Made by a program: the position numbers and the translations under genes. Positions 40,825-48,488 of a DNA stretch of 64,000 nucleotides are shown in pieces. The notes beneath the pieces are model-generated. The model worked only from the letters and a program-made list of their open reading frames with translations. It was not told the origin of the DNA and searched no databases. The DNA is from Acidovorax sp. 1608163 (GTDB lineage: Bacteria; Pseudomonadota; Gammaproteobacteria; Burkholderiales; Burkholderiaceae_C), in the NCBI RefSeq assembly GCF_003669015.1, contig NZ_CP033069.1, positions 3,854,501 to 3,918,500 on the forward strand. Reading direction: 5' to 3'. Position 1 is the first letter of the stretch. Every line of letters begins with the position of its first letter.

Positions 40825-40954
40825 GCGAACAGGACCGTTCAACACACCAACGCGGTGTCGTTGAACGACCGAAATCCCTAATAAGAATTGAGTTCAGTTG
40901 AGTCCGTCGCTCAAGAATGCAAGCACCCCGAGGCCGAACACAGGACTGGCGATT

Positions 40955-41938
40955 TTACCTGCCCGCAGGTGTAGGGTTTTGCTGCGCTACCACAGCCCCC
41001 TTGGATGCAGCCGCCAGCGCGAGATCCGCCTTGCCCGTTCCGGCATTCAGGAATTTTTGTGGGTCCTGGAAGACCCCTTGCACAAGCACTTCAAAATGCA
41101 GATGCGGCCCCGTTGATCGGCCGGTGGTTCCGACCTCCGCAATTTTCTGCCCCCGCTTAACCAGATCACCCTGCTTGACCAACGTGCGAGAGGCGTGCGC
41201 ATAGCGCGTCACCAACTGGTTCCCATGGTCCACCTCAATCATGTTGCCGTAGGCAGGATGAAATTCTTGGGCAATGACCACCCCTCCCGCTGCAGCCAAA
41301 ATGGGGGTGCCGGTATCGGCCTGAAAGTCCAGCCCCGTGTGCAACGCCGATTGGCCCGTAAAGGGGTCCAGCCGCCAGCCGAACGCAGAGCCCGCCGCAC
41401 GCCCACTGACCGGGGCGTGGGTGGGTACCATTTTTTTACGGATGTGCTGGTCAAAGAGCCTTGACTCCATCACAGTCATCCAATCGACCCGCTGGTTGGT
41501 CAACTTTTCCAGATCATCCAGCATGGCCTGCAACTCTTCCATCGAAAGATTGCGGGCCCCCACCAGGGCACCACCACGGCCGTCATTTTTGGGAATGTCA
41601 GCGGGAGACATTCCCGAAAGCCCCATGACACGGTCCCCAAGAGACTCCAGCTGAACCATGCGCGCCTGCATATCCCCCACGCGACGGGCCATCGCATCCA
41701 GATTGGCCCGCATGAACTTGTCACGCTCTTCAAACTCGTCTTTGACCACCAGCTTGACCAATGAGCCAAACACGGGCCACCCCTCGCGAGCGCCTTTCAG
41801 AAAAACCCAGTGGTACAACAGCGCAGCCACCAGCATCAGCCCCATCGAAAGCAGCAACCCAGCCAACACAAGGCGCACACCCGACAGATGAATAGACCGG
41901 GTACGGGCCGAACGAGCGTCCGTGATAATCAAATGCAC
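40955..41938 (-). CDS. M23 (LytM-type) metallopeptidase with membrane anchor
   Basis: A 327-residue cell-wall endopeptidase or activator. One N-terminal TM helix (about residues 20-45) is followed by a coiled coil (about 65-110) and a C-terminal M23 domain (about 200-300). The zinc ligands are visible in HTGLDFQ and HLHFE. It could cut peptidoglycan cross-links or, as in EnvC/NlpD, activate amidases; the intact zinc motif favours catalysis. GTG at 41938 is chosen because GGAG lies eight bases upstream. It is divergent from the DUF721 gene with only 31 bases between the start codons. Confidence 0.9.
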   Translation of the reverse strand: MHLIITDARSARTRSIHLSGVRLVLAGLLLSMGLMLVAALLYHWVFLKGAREGWPVFGSLVKLVVKDEFEERDKFMRANLDAMARRVGDMQARMVQLESLGDRVMGLSGMSPADIPKNDGRGGALVGARNLSMEELQAMLDDLEKLTNQRVDWMTVMESRLFDQHIRKKMVPTHAPVSGRAAGSAFGWRLDPFTGQSALHTGLDFQADTGTPILAAAGGVVIAQEFHPAYGNMIEVDHGNQLVTRYAHASRTLVKQGDLVKRGQKIAEVGTTGRSTGPHLHFEVLVQGVFQDPQKFLNAGTGKADLALAAASKGAVVAQQNPTPAGR

Positions 41939-41969
41939 AAAGTTATCTCCATGCCATAGAGGCCCACCC

Positions 41970-42278
41970 ATGAACCGCCGCCATCACGCCGTTACGTTGC
42001 AGCAAGCCAGCGCCGAGTCCCCCACGCTGGCCATGCTGACCGCGCTCACCAGAGACTCCAGCGACCGGCTGAAGGCCATAGAACCATTGATTCCCCCAGG
42101 ACTGCGAGGCACGCTACAGGCTGGCCCGATTGACGGAACAAGCTGGTGCCTTCTTGTCAGCAGCAACTCGGCTGCGGCCAAGCTGCGCCAAATCCTGCCT
42201 GCACTGCAGGCGCATTTGCGGGTCCGGGGATGGGAGGTTAACTCCATTCGCCTGAAAGTTCAAACTGGCGTGCGTTGA
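41970..42278 (+). CDS. DUF721 / DciA-like protein
   Basis: A 102-residue basic protein with the compact alpha/beta core of DUF721: LKAIEPLIPPGLRGTLQAG, then SWCLLVSSNSAAAKLRQILPAL. DUF721 proteins that act as replicative helicase loaders are named DciA, and betaproteobacteria lack DnaC, so a role in loading DnaB is plausible. That role is inferred, not shown. The start at 41970 is an ATG; the frame upstream overlaps the divergent M23 gene. Confidence 0.7.
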   Translation: MNRRHHAVTLQQASAESPTLAMLTALTRDSSDRLKAIEPLIPPGLRGTLQAGPIDGTSWCLLVSSNSAAAKLRQILPALQAHLRVRGWEVNSIRLKVQTGVR

Positions 42279-42318
42279 ACTGGCGAATGAAAGGATGCTG
42301 AGGCATCCACAAGAAAAA

Positions 42319-42394
42319 TGGTGCCGGTTGTCGGAATCGAACTGACGACCTACCGCTTACAAGGCGGGTGCTCTACCAACTGAGCTAAACCGGC
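42319..42394 (-). tRNA. tRNA-Thr (TGT)
   Basis: Read on the minus strand, GCCGGTTTAGCTCAGTTGG opens a 76-base cloverleaf with anticodon loop CTTGTAA (anticodon TGT), a T-arm GTTCGATTC and an encoded CCA end. The acceptor stem GCCGGTT pairs with AACCGGC, with discriminator A. It lies between sspB and the DUF721 gene. Confidence 0.96.
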
Positions 42395-42441
42395 GAAGCC
42401 CGCATTCTATATCGAAAAACAGGCCCAAAAACAAATAACCG

Positions 42442-42966
42442 CTATTTCACGCGTTTGAGCGAGGGGCGACCACCTGCAGGACCAGGCGTTGGGCGGGGCG
42501 CATCCCCCGCACCGGATTCGGTATCGGCCGCGGGCACCAGTTGAACAACACGCTCATCTGCCGCCACCGCGGGCGCCTCCTCCAACACCACCGCGCTCGA
42601 CGCTGGCGTGAGCGACACAGGCAAAGATGGCGCCACCAACCCATCTACCGGCGCTGGAAATGCCATGCCTTGCCCATTTTCACGGGCGTAAATGGCAATG
42701 ACGCGGCCGACCGGCACAAGGATGTCGCGCGGCTTGCCGCCGAAGCGGGCCTTGAACTCAATGAAATCATTGCCCAGCTGCAACGCGCTGGTCGCGTCGT
42801 AGCTGATGTTCAGCACGATCTCACCCTCGTGCACGAACTCCCGCGGCACCTGAACCGACTCGTCCACGCGCACCGCCACGTAAGGGGTCAACCCATTGTC
42901 GGTGCACCATTCGTACAAGGCACGAATCAGGTACGGGCGCGTAGAAGTCGATTCCTGAGCATTCAT
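42442..42966 (-). CDS. sspB: ClpXP adaptor, stringent starvation protein B
   Basis: A 174-residue adaptor that delivers ssrA-tagged proteins to ClpXP. The folded domain (about 8-115) shows RPYLIRALYEWCTDNGLTPYV and FGGKPRDILVPVGRVIAIYARENGQGM. A flexible, Ala/Pro-rich tail follows and ends in RPSLKRVK, the short ClpX-binding peptide. The ATG at 42966 is preferred over a TTG two codons upstream. It lies 45 bases after sspA. Confidence 0.95.
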   Translation of the reverse strand: MNAQESTSTRPYLIRALYEWCTDNGLTPYVAVRVDESVQVPREFVHEGEIVLNISYDATSALQLGNDFIEFKARFGGKPRDILVPVGRVIAIYARENGQGMAFPAPVDGLVAPSLPVSLTPASSAVVLEEAPAVAADERVVQLVPAADTESGAGDAPRPTPGPAGGRPSLKRVK

Positions 42967-43011
42967 GGGCAATGAAACGGTTCGGTCGGTGAAAAGAAGG
43001 GACTGCCGCGC

Positions 43012-43623
43012 TTACTTGCGCATGACCTTTTCAGAAGGTGTCAGCGCTTCGATGTAGGCAGGGCGAGAGAAGATGCGCTCTGCATACTTGAGCAACGGGG
43101 CAGCATTTTTGCTCAGCTCAATGCCGTAGTAATCCAGGCGCCAGAGCAAAGGCGCAATAGCGACATCCAGCATCGAGAAGTTATCGCCCAGCATGTACTT
43201 GTTCTTGAGGAACACAGGCGCCAGTTGGGTCAGTCGGTCACGGATATGGGCACGCGCCTTTTCCAGCGCCTTTTCGTTGCCCTTGGTGGCACGCGATTCC
43301 AGCGTGTTCACATGCACGAACAACTCTTTTTCAAAGTTCAGCAAGAACAAGCGGACACGGGCGCGATCGACCGGGTCACCAGGCATCAATTGCGGGTGCG
43401 GAAAGCGCTCGTCAATGTACTCATTGATGATGTTCGACTCATACAGAATCAGGTCGCGCTCCACCAAAATAGGCACTTGCCCATAGGGGTTCATCACGCT
43501 GATGTCTTCTGGCTTGTTGTACAGGTCTACATCGCGGATTTCGAAATCCATGCCTTTTTCAAACAAGACAAAGCGGCAGCGGTGGGAAAAAGGGCAAGTG
43601 GTTCCCGAGTAAAGCACCATCAT
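43012..43623 (-). CDS. sspA: Stringent starvation protein A
   Basis: A 203-residue glutathione-S-transferase-fold protein that binds RNA polymerase and alters sigma-70 promoter use under stress. The N-terminal thioredoxin-like domain begins MVLYSGTTCPFSHRCRFVLFEKGM; the C-terminal helical domain ends in PSEKVMRK. It is downstream of petC, separated by two tandem terminator hairpins, and upstream of sspB. Confidence 0.95.
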   Translation of the reverse strand: MMVLYSGTTCPFSHRCRFVLFEKGMDFEIRDVDLYNKPEDISVMNPYGQVPILVERDLILYESNIINEYIDERFPHPQLMPGDPVDRARVRLFLLNFEKELFVHVNTLESRATKGNEKALEKARAHIRDRLTQLAPVFLKNKYMLGDNFSMLDVAIAPLLWRLDYYGIELSKNAAPLLKYAERIFSRPAYIEALTPSEKVMRK

Positions 43624-43648
43624 GGTGGGAGGCTCCTAAAAATCAAAA

Positions 43649-43675
43649 GAGTGGGAAGCACCAAAGCGCCCACTC
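43649..43675 (-). terminator. Second hairpin in the petC-sspA gap
   Basis: GAGTGGG (43649-43655) pairs with CCCACTC (43669-43675). On the minus strand it is followed by TTTTGATTTTT. It lies 26 bases before the sspA start, so it is both a terminator for readthrough from petC and part of the sspA upstream region. Confidence 0.65.
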
Positions 43676-43678
43676 TGT

Positions 43679-43717
43679 AAAAAATTCCGGCGAACCCGCA
43701 TGCGGGTGTCGCCGGAA
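43679..43717 (-). terminator. Rho-independent terminator of petABC
   Basis: A long stem, TTCCGGCGA / TCGCCGGAA with an inner ACCCGC / GCGGGT (43685-43717), followed on the minus strand by TTTTTT. Very strong in form, 10 bases after the petC stop. Confidence 0.93.
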
Positions 43718-43727
43718 GATCAGCGAA

Positions 43728-44486
43728 TTATTTGACGTCTTTCCAGAAAGACGCGTTCAGCCGCCATGCAATGATGGTGAAGAAGCCCAGGAAAATCAGA
43801 ACCCAGACCCCAACACGGATGCGCGTGTTTTGCGCAGGCTCGGCCATCCACTGCATGTAGTTCACCAGATCACCCACCGCCTCGTCGTACTGAACCGGAG
43901 TCAGCTTGCCCGGAGTCACTTGCTCCCAACCCTTGAAAACATGGGTCTTTTTGCCGTGACTCTCTTGCTCTTCAAACACGGGACGACGCTCGCCCTGCAA
44001 CTCCCACAAGGCATGGGGCATGCCTACATTGGGAAACACCAGGTTGTTCCAGCCGGTCAGCTTGGCGTCGTCTCGGTAATAGGTACGCAAGTAGGTGTAG
44101 AGGTAATCTGCACCAGACCCCGCCGAGCTGGCACGCGAACGCGCAATCACGGTGAGGTCAGGAGGATTGGCACCAAACCAAGCCTTGGCTTGTTTTGGAT
44201 CAATCGCAGACTTCATTGTCTCACCCACCTTGTCGGTGGTGAACAACAGATTGTCCTTCACCTGCTGATCTGAAAGGCCAATGTCCTTCAGACGATTGAA
44301 GCGCATATATGCCGCAGAGTGGCAATTCAGGCAGTAATTGACGAACAGCTTGGCACCATTTTGCAGAGATGCCAGGTCGTTGGTCTTGGCGGGCGCCCTG
44401 TCCAGCGCAACCCCGCCGCCGGAAGCCATTGCAGAGCCAGCCACCAGACCCAGCGCTGCCACCATCGTGAGAATGAGTTTCTTCAT
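43728..44486 (-). CDS. petC: Cytochrome c1 of the bc1 complex
   Basis: A 252-residue c-type cytochrome with a signal peptide (about residues 1-21). The haem-binding CLNCH is at 52-56, a Met ligand region is in FPNVGMPHALW, and a C-terminal TM anchor WVLIFLGFFTIIAWRL precedes the end. It passes electrons from the Rieske centre to soluble cytochrome c. It is last gene of petA-petB-petC, 18 bases after petB. Confidence 0.96.
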   Translation of the reverse strand: MKKLILTMVAALGLVAGSAMASGGGVALDRAPAKTNDLASLQNGAKLFVNYCLNCHSAAYMRFNRLKDIGLSDQQVKDNLLFTTDKVGETMKSAIDPKQAKAWFGANPPDLTVIARSRASSAGSGADYLYTYLRTYYRDDAKLTGWNNLVFPNVGMPHALWELQGERRPVFEEQESHGKKTHVFKGWEQVTPGKLTPVQYDEAVGDLVNYMQWMAEPAQNTRIRVGVWVLIFLGFFTIIAWRLNASFWKDVK

Positions 44487-44504
44487 TGTTATTTGCTCCT
44501 GCTC

Positions 44505-45917
44505 TCAGTGCGCAACGTAGGTAACGCGATCGGGCACGGGCTTGGTCTTGCCAATGCGACTCCACCAGGGCATCAACATGAAGAAGCCGAAGTAGAACAG
44601 CGTGCCCACTTGAGAAACCCGCTCACCCACAGGAGACGGAGGCTGTACACCCAAGTAACCCAGGATCAGGAAGTTGATCACAAAGACACCGTAGAAATAC
44701 TTGTGCCAATCGGGACGGTAGCGAATGGACTTCACTGGGCTGCAATCCAACCATGGCAAGAAGAACAGAATGATCACGGCACCGCCCATGACCACCACAC
44801 CCCAGAACTTAGCATCAATGGCCAGCATGAGAAGGATCACCACCGCGCCAGCACCTGCAATCGCAGCCTTGAAGATGCCAGGCAATTGAGCCTTCACCGC
44901 ACCAAAGAGCGCACCCAGGGCCACGCAGGCGATCAGGGCGTACATCATCTCGCTGGTGATGGCACGCAGCATCGAGTAGAACGGCGTGAAGTACCAGACT
45001 GGCGCAATGTGCAGCGGCGTCACCAACGGGTCGGCCGGGATGAAATTGTTGTACTCCAGGAAGTAGCCACCGAACTCAGGGGCGAAGAAGATCACCGCCG
45101 AGAACACCAGCAAGAAAACCGCAACACCAAAGATATCGTGAACGGTGTAGTAAGGGTGGAACGGCACGCCGTCCAGTGGCTTGCCCTTGGCATCGCGGGG
45201 CGCATTGGGGCCCTTGATTTCGACGCCGTCGGGGTTGTTGGAGCCCACATCGTGCAGCGCCAACAAGTGCGCCACCACCAAGCCCAGCAGCACCAAAGGC
45301 ACCGCAATCACATGGAAGCTGAAGAAGCGGTTCAGGGTCGCATCGCCCACCACAAAATCACCACGGATGAGCAAAGCCAGATCGGGACCAATGAACGGAA
45401 TGGCGGCGAACAGGTTCACGATCACCTGAGCACCCCAGTACGACATCTGACCCCAAGGCAGCAGGTAGCCCATGAAGGCTTCCGCCATCAGGCACAGGAA
45501 GATGGCGCAGCCAAAGATCCAGACCAATTCGCGTGGCTTGCGGTAAGAACCATAGAGCAACCCACGGAACATGTGCAGGTACACCACGACAAAGAAGGCC
45601 GAAGCGCCAGTGGAGTGCATGTAGCGGATCAACCAACCCCAAGGCACATCGCGCATGATGTATTCCACCGATGCGAAAGCCAGATTGGCATCAGGCTTGT
45701 AGTGCATCACGAGGAAGATGCCAGTGACGATCTGAATGACCAGCACCAGCAATGCCAGCGAACCAAAGATGTACCAGAAGTTGAAGTTCTTCGGAGCATA
45801 GTACTCCGACATGTGCACGCGGTACGCATCAAACGCCGTGGGAAACCGGTTCTCAAACCAGTTCGTTACCTTGGCCGTTGCCGATGCGTTAGGGGAAATT
45901 TCCTTGAATTCAGCCAT
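44505..45917 (-). CDS. petB: Cytochrome b of the bc1 complex
   Basis: A 470-residue membrane protein holding haems bL and bH, with the haem His pairs at 101/202 and 115/217. The Qo-site motif at 306-309 reads PVWY rather than the common PEWY; the Val variant is known in some proteobacterial lineages, so this is probably native. The extended C-terminal part adds TM helices beyond the eight-helix core. It is second gene of petABC and begins 11 bases after the petA stop. Confidence 0.96.
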   Translation of the reverse strand: MAEFKEISPNASATAKVTNWFENRFPTAFDAYRVHMSEYYAPKNFNFWYIFGSLALLVLVIQIVTGIFLVMHYKPDANLAFASVEYIMRDVPWGWLIRYMHSTGASAFFVVVYLHMFRGLLYGSYRKPRELVWIFGCAIFLCLMAEAFMGYLLPWGQMSYWGAQVIVNLFAAIPFIGPDLALLIRGDFVVGDATLNRFFSFHVIAVPLVLLGLVVAHLLALHDVGSNNPDGVEIKGPNAPRDAKGKPLDGVPFHPYYTVHDIFGVAVFLLVFSAVIFFAPEFGGYFLEYNNFIPADPLVTPLHIAPVWYFTPFYSMLRAITSEMMYALIACVALGALFGAVKAQLPGIFKAAIAGAGAVVILLMLAIDAKFWGVVVMGGAVIILFFLPWLDCSPVKSIRYRPDWHKYFYGVFVINFLILGYLGVQPPSPVGERVSQVGTLFYFGFFMLMPWWSRIGKTKPVPDRVTYVAH

Positions 45918-45928
45918 GTTGTGCTACC

Positions 45929-46524
45929 TCAAGCCTTCTTGTCTTCACCGATCAGCAGGCGCGAATCGGACAGGAACATGTGTGGCGGAATTTCCAGGTT
46001 GTCAGGCGCTGGCTTGTTCTTGAACACGCGGCCGGCCACGTCAAACGTCGAGCCGTGGCAAGCACACAGAAAGCCGCCATTCCAGTCGTCTGGCAGCGAA
46101 GGCTGTGGGCCCGTTTGAAACTTGTCACCTGGCGAGCAGCCCAGGTGGGTGCAAATGCCGACCCCGACGAAGATCTCGGGCTTGATGGAGCGGTGTTGGT
46201 TTTTGGCGTACTCGGGGTGGGGTACGTCTTGCGATCTGACTTGGGATCGGCCACCTGGGGCTCGGTCTTGGCCAGCGAGGCGACCTGTTCAGGGGTGCGC
46301 TTGAGAATCCACACGGGCTTGCCGCGCCACTCTACGGTCAACTTTTCGCCCGGCTGCAGGGCTGAAATGTCCACCTCTACAGCTGCGCCGGCTGCTTTGG
46401 CTCTTTCCGAAGGCTGAAAACTGCTGACGAAGGGCACGGCTACAGCCACTCCTCCCGCAGCACCAGCGCATCCGGACGCAATCAGCCACGTCCGCTTACT
46501 GGTGTCGACTGGTGTGTCACTCAT
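45929..46524 (-). pseudogene. petA: Rieske iron-sulfur subunit of bc1, frameshifted
   Basis: The N-terminal half (a TM anchor starting TWLIASGCAGAAGG and the hinge) is in one frame to about TYPTP. The cluster-binding motifs CTHLGC and CACHGS and the C-terminus LLIGEDKKA are in another frame, ending at 45929. Adding one base in the G4 run 46214-46217 (C-run on the coding strand) joins them as TYPTPEYAKNQHRS and gives exactly 199 codons. petB and petC are intact, so a sequencing under-call is likelier than true loss. If real, the bc1 complex could not work. Confidence 0.9.
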
Positions 46525-46727
46525 GGGGATCCTCGGTATACATCGCTATGTTGGGGTCAGCGGCGGATTGTAGCGGAGTGAAAACTCGTAACAACAGGCA
46601 AACCTCTTGAAATCAGCCTTGACAGCCCCATGCGCTGGGTAATACTGCGCCCCTGCCACCTAGATAATGCGGGGTTCAAACCGTCTCTGGGTACGTTTGT
46701 CAACCAATTTATAAAAATGGAAGAAAC

Positions 46728-47161
46728 ATGACCATCATCAAAGAGTTCAAAGAATTCGCAATCAAGGGTAATGTGGTCGATCTCGCCGTGGGCGTGATCA
46801 TTGGGGGGCCTTCGGGAAAATCGTGGATTCGGTGGTGGCCGACCTGATCATGCCGATGGTGGGGCTGGTATTTGGCAAACTGGATTTTTCCAATTTGTTC
46901 CTGGTGCTGGGTAATGTGCCCGCAGGTACGGCTATGACGCTGGACGCGCTTCGCAAAGCGGGCGTTCCTGTGTTTGCTTATGGCAATTTTCTGACCGTGG
47001 CGGTGAATTTCATTATTCTGGCCTTCATCATTTTCATGATGATCAAACAAATCAACCGACTCAAGCGCGAAGCCCCCGCCGCCGCACCTGCGGCCCCAGC
47101 CCCTGAGCCAGAAGACATCGTGCTGCTGCGCGAAATTCGCGACAGCCTCAAGCAGCGCTGA
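46728..47161 (+). pseudogene. mscL: Large-conductance mechanosensitive channel MscL, frameshifted
   Basis: MscL opens under osmotic downshock. The gene starts at 46728 with [20 protein letters not shown], and the rest ([13 protein letters not shown], two TM helices, C-terminal bundle ending EIRDSLKQR) is in a second frame. The break is at the G6 run 46803-46808. One extra G would restore [13 protein letters not shown] and a 144-residue protein, near the family length (E. coli 136). Upstream, TTGACA at 46619-46624 with TAATAC at 46640-46645 (15-base spacing) is a weak promoter candidate. Confidence 0.92.
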
Positions 47162-47184
47162 GCCAGCCAAGGCTCGCGTTTTTT
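47160..47184 (+). terminator. Rho-independent terminator of mscL
   Basis: GAGCC pairs with GGCTC, followed by GCGTTTTTT. It overlaps the mscL stop codon. Confidence 0.7.
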
Positions 47185-47204
47185 GCGCTTCAGACTCTGC
47201 CGCC

Positions 47205-47229
47205 AACGCCCTGCCCAGCAGGGCGTTTT
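47205..47229. terminator. Second hairpin between mscL and pdxA
   Basis: AACGCCCTG (47205-47213) pairs with CAGGGCGTT (47219-47227), followed by TT. It can serve the convergent pdxA as well as readthrough from mscL. Confidence 0.7.
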
Positions 47230-47268
47230 ACGTTGCGCCAACCGCCCGGGCGGGGGCTGCGCCTGCAG

Positions 47269-48294
47269 TCAAGCCAACTGCCGCGCCATGCGAACCGCCT
47301 CGATGAGGCTGGACGCATCGGCTACACCCTGGCCCGCAATGTCGAAGGCTGTGCCGTGGTCCGGGCTGGTGCGCACCAGCGGCAAGCCCAAGGTCACGTT
47401 CACGCCCTTGTCCACGCCCAGGTACTTGACGGGAATCAAGCCTTGGTCATGGTACATCGCCACCACCACATCAAACGCCCCCGGATGGCCTGGCGCGTTG
47501 CGGGCGCGCATGAACACCGTGTCTGGCGGCAGGGGGCCCTGCACATCCAAACCCTGGGCCTGCAGCCAGGCCACCGCCGGGGCAATGGTGTCGATCTCTT
47601 CGCGGCCAAACAAGCCACCCTCCCCCGCATGCGGATTGAGCCCCGCCACTGCAATGCGCGGGCTGCGCCCCAAAGTGCGCTGCAGCGCGTCGTGGGCAAT
47701 CTGCACGGTCTGCACCACGTTGTCATAAGTCACCGCAGCAATCGCGTCGCGCAATGAGACGTGGATGCTGACCAGCACCGTGCGCAGCTCGTCACTGGCG
47801 AGCATCATGCGCACCGGCATGTCCGCCAGGGCCACGCCCCGATGGGCTGCGGCCTCGGCCTGCAGCAGCTCGGTGTGGCCGGGGTAGGCTAAGCCTGCCG
47901 CTGACAACGCCTCTTTGTGCAGGGGTGCGGTGACCAGTGCAGCCACCTCCCCGCGCAGCGCAGCGCGGGCCGCCCATTCCACGCAATCGGCTGCAGCGCG
48001 CCCGGCCTCGGCACTCACCCCCCCCAAAGGCACAGCGCTGGCCAGCCCCGGCAGAGGCAACACGGGCACGCAACGCGTCGGCACATCCAAGGCGTCTTGA
48101 ATGCTGTCCAGCACCGCCAAAGGCACGCTGGGAATGCCTGGGCGAGCAATGCACGCAGCCGCCCGGCGCAACGTAGCCACATCGCCCACCACAAAGCAAC
48201 CCCGCAGCAGGTCAGGCGCGTCGCGAAAGGCCTTGGCCACGATCTCCGGGCCGATGCCTGCCGGGTCTCCTTGGGTGATGGCGATGGGCTTCAT
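47269..48294 (-). CDS. pdxA: 4-hydroxythreonine-4-phosphate dehydrogenase
   Basis: A 341-residue NAD-dependent enzyme of pyridoxal-phosphate synthesis. Motifs are ITQGDPAGIGPEI at the N-terminus, TAPLHKEAL, AGLNPHAGEGG and, near the C-terminus, MYHDQGLIPVKYL and TSPDHGTAFDIAG, which carry the metal ligands. The ATG at 48294 replaces an in-frame start seven codons upstream. It lies downstream of the Nif3-like gene, beyond a repeat copy and a long inverted repeat. Confidence 0.95.
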   Translation of the reverse strand: MKPIAITQGDPAGIGPEIVAKAFRDAPDLLRGCFVVGDVATLRRAAACIARPGIPSVPLAVLDSIQDALDVPTRCVPVLPLPGLASAVPLGGVSAEAGRAAADCVEWAARAALRGEVAALVTAPLHKEALSAAGLAYPGHTELLQAEAAAHRGVALADMPVRMMLASDELRTVLVSIHVSLRDAIAAVTYDNVVQTVQIAHDALQRTLGRSPRIAVAGLNPHAGEGGLFGREEIDTIAPAVAWLQAQGLDVQGPLPPDTVFMRARNAPGHPGAFDVVVAMYHDQGLIPVKYLGVDKGVNVTLGLPLVRTSPDHGTAFDIAGQGVADASSLIEAVRMARQLA

Positions 48295-48317
48295 GCAGAT
48301 CCTTATCAAAATCAAGC

Positions 48318-48365
48318 TCCAGCGCTTATTAAATAAGCGCTAGCAGCTATTATTTATATAGCAAA
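48318..48365 (+). repeat. Dispersed two-hairpin repeat, copy 8
   Basis: CCAGCGCTTATTAAATAAGCGCTAGCAGCTATTATTTATATAGCAAA. Both hairpins are intact: AGCGCTTATT / AATAAGCGCT and GCTAT / ATAGC. It is directly next to the large inverted repeat at 48372-48488. Confidence 0.88.
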
Positions 48366-48371
48366 TATTTG

Positions 48372-48488
48372 GAGCGGCTCACACAACCCAGCGAAGCGGC
48401 CCTGGCTAGGCGTCCCGTCGCAGGCAGTACGACAGGTACGACAAGACGAGACAACGACGCGACGCCAGGGGGGTTGTGTTAGCCGCTC
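48372..48488. other. 117-base long interrupted inverted repeat (possible structured RNA or terminator)
   Basis: The outer arms of 18 bp (48372-48389 with 48471-48488) differ by one mismatch. Inside, a CCCT/AGGG step and a 12-bp arm (48409-48420 with 48455-48466, one mismatch) continue the stem with bulges. The 34-base apical loop has GTACGACAG and GTACGACAA in tandem. The right end touches the stop codon of the Nif3-like gene. It may be the 3' end of that mRNA, an independent RNA or a MITE-like insertion; no target-site duplication is evident. Confidence 0.55.

Noticed and set aside
39475..40881. 468-residue plus-strand reading frame opposite secA
   Set aside because: Antisense to secA, with low-complexity His/Val/Gln content and no start signal.
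44319..46118. 599-residue plus-strand reading frame opposite petC/petB/petA
   Set aside because: It crosses three genes on the other strand and is full of His, Gln and Arg, typical of a reverse-complement shadow.
48427..48454. Tandem GTACGACA units as a CRISPR array
   Set aside because: Only two units of nine bases, no spacers of regular length and no cas genes.
48372..48488. Large inverted repeat as an insertion sequence
   Set aside because: Too short for a transposase and no target-site duplication was seen; kept as an unexplained structure instead.
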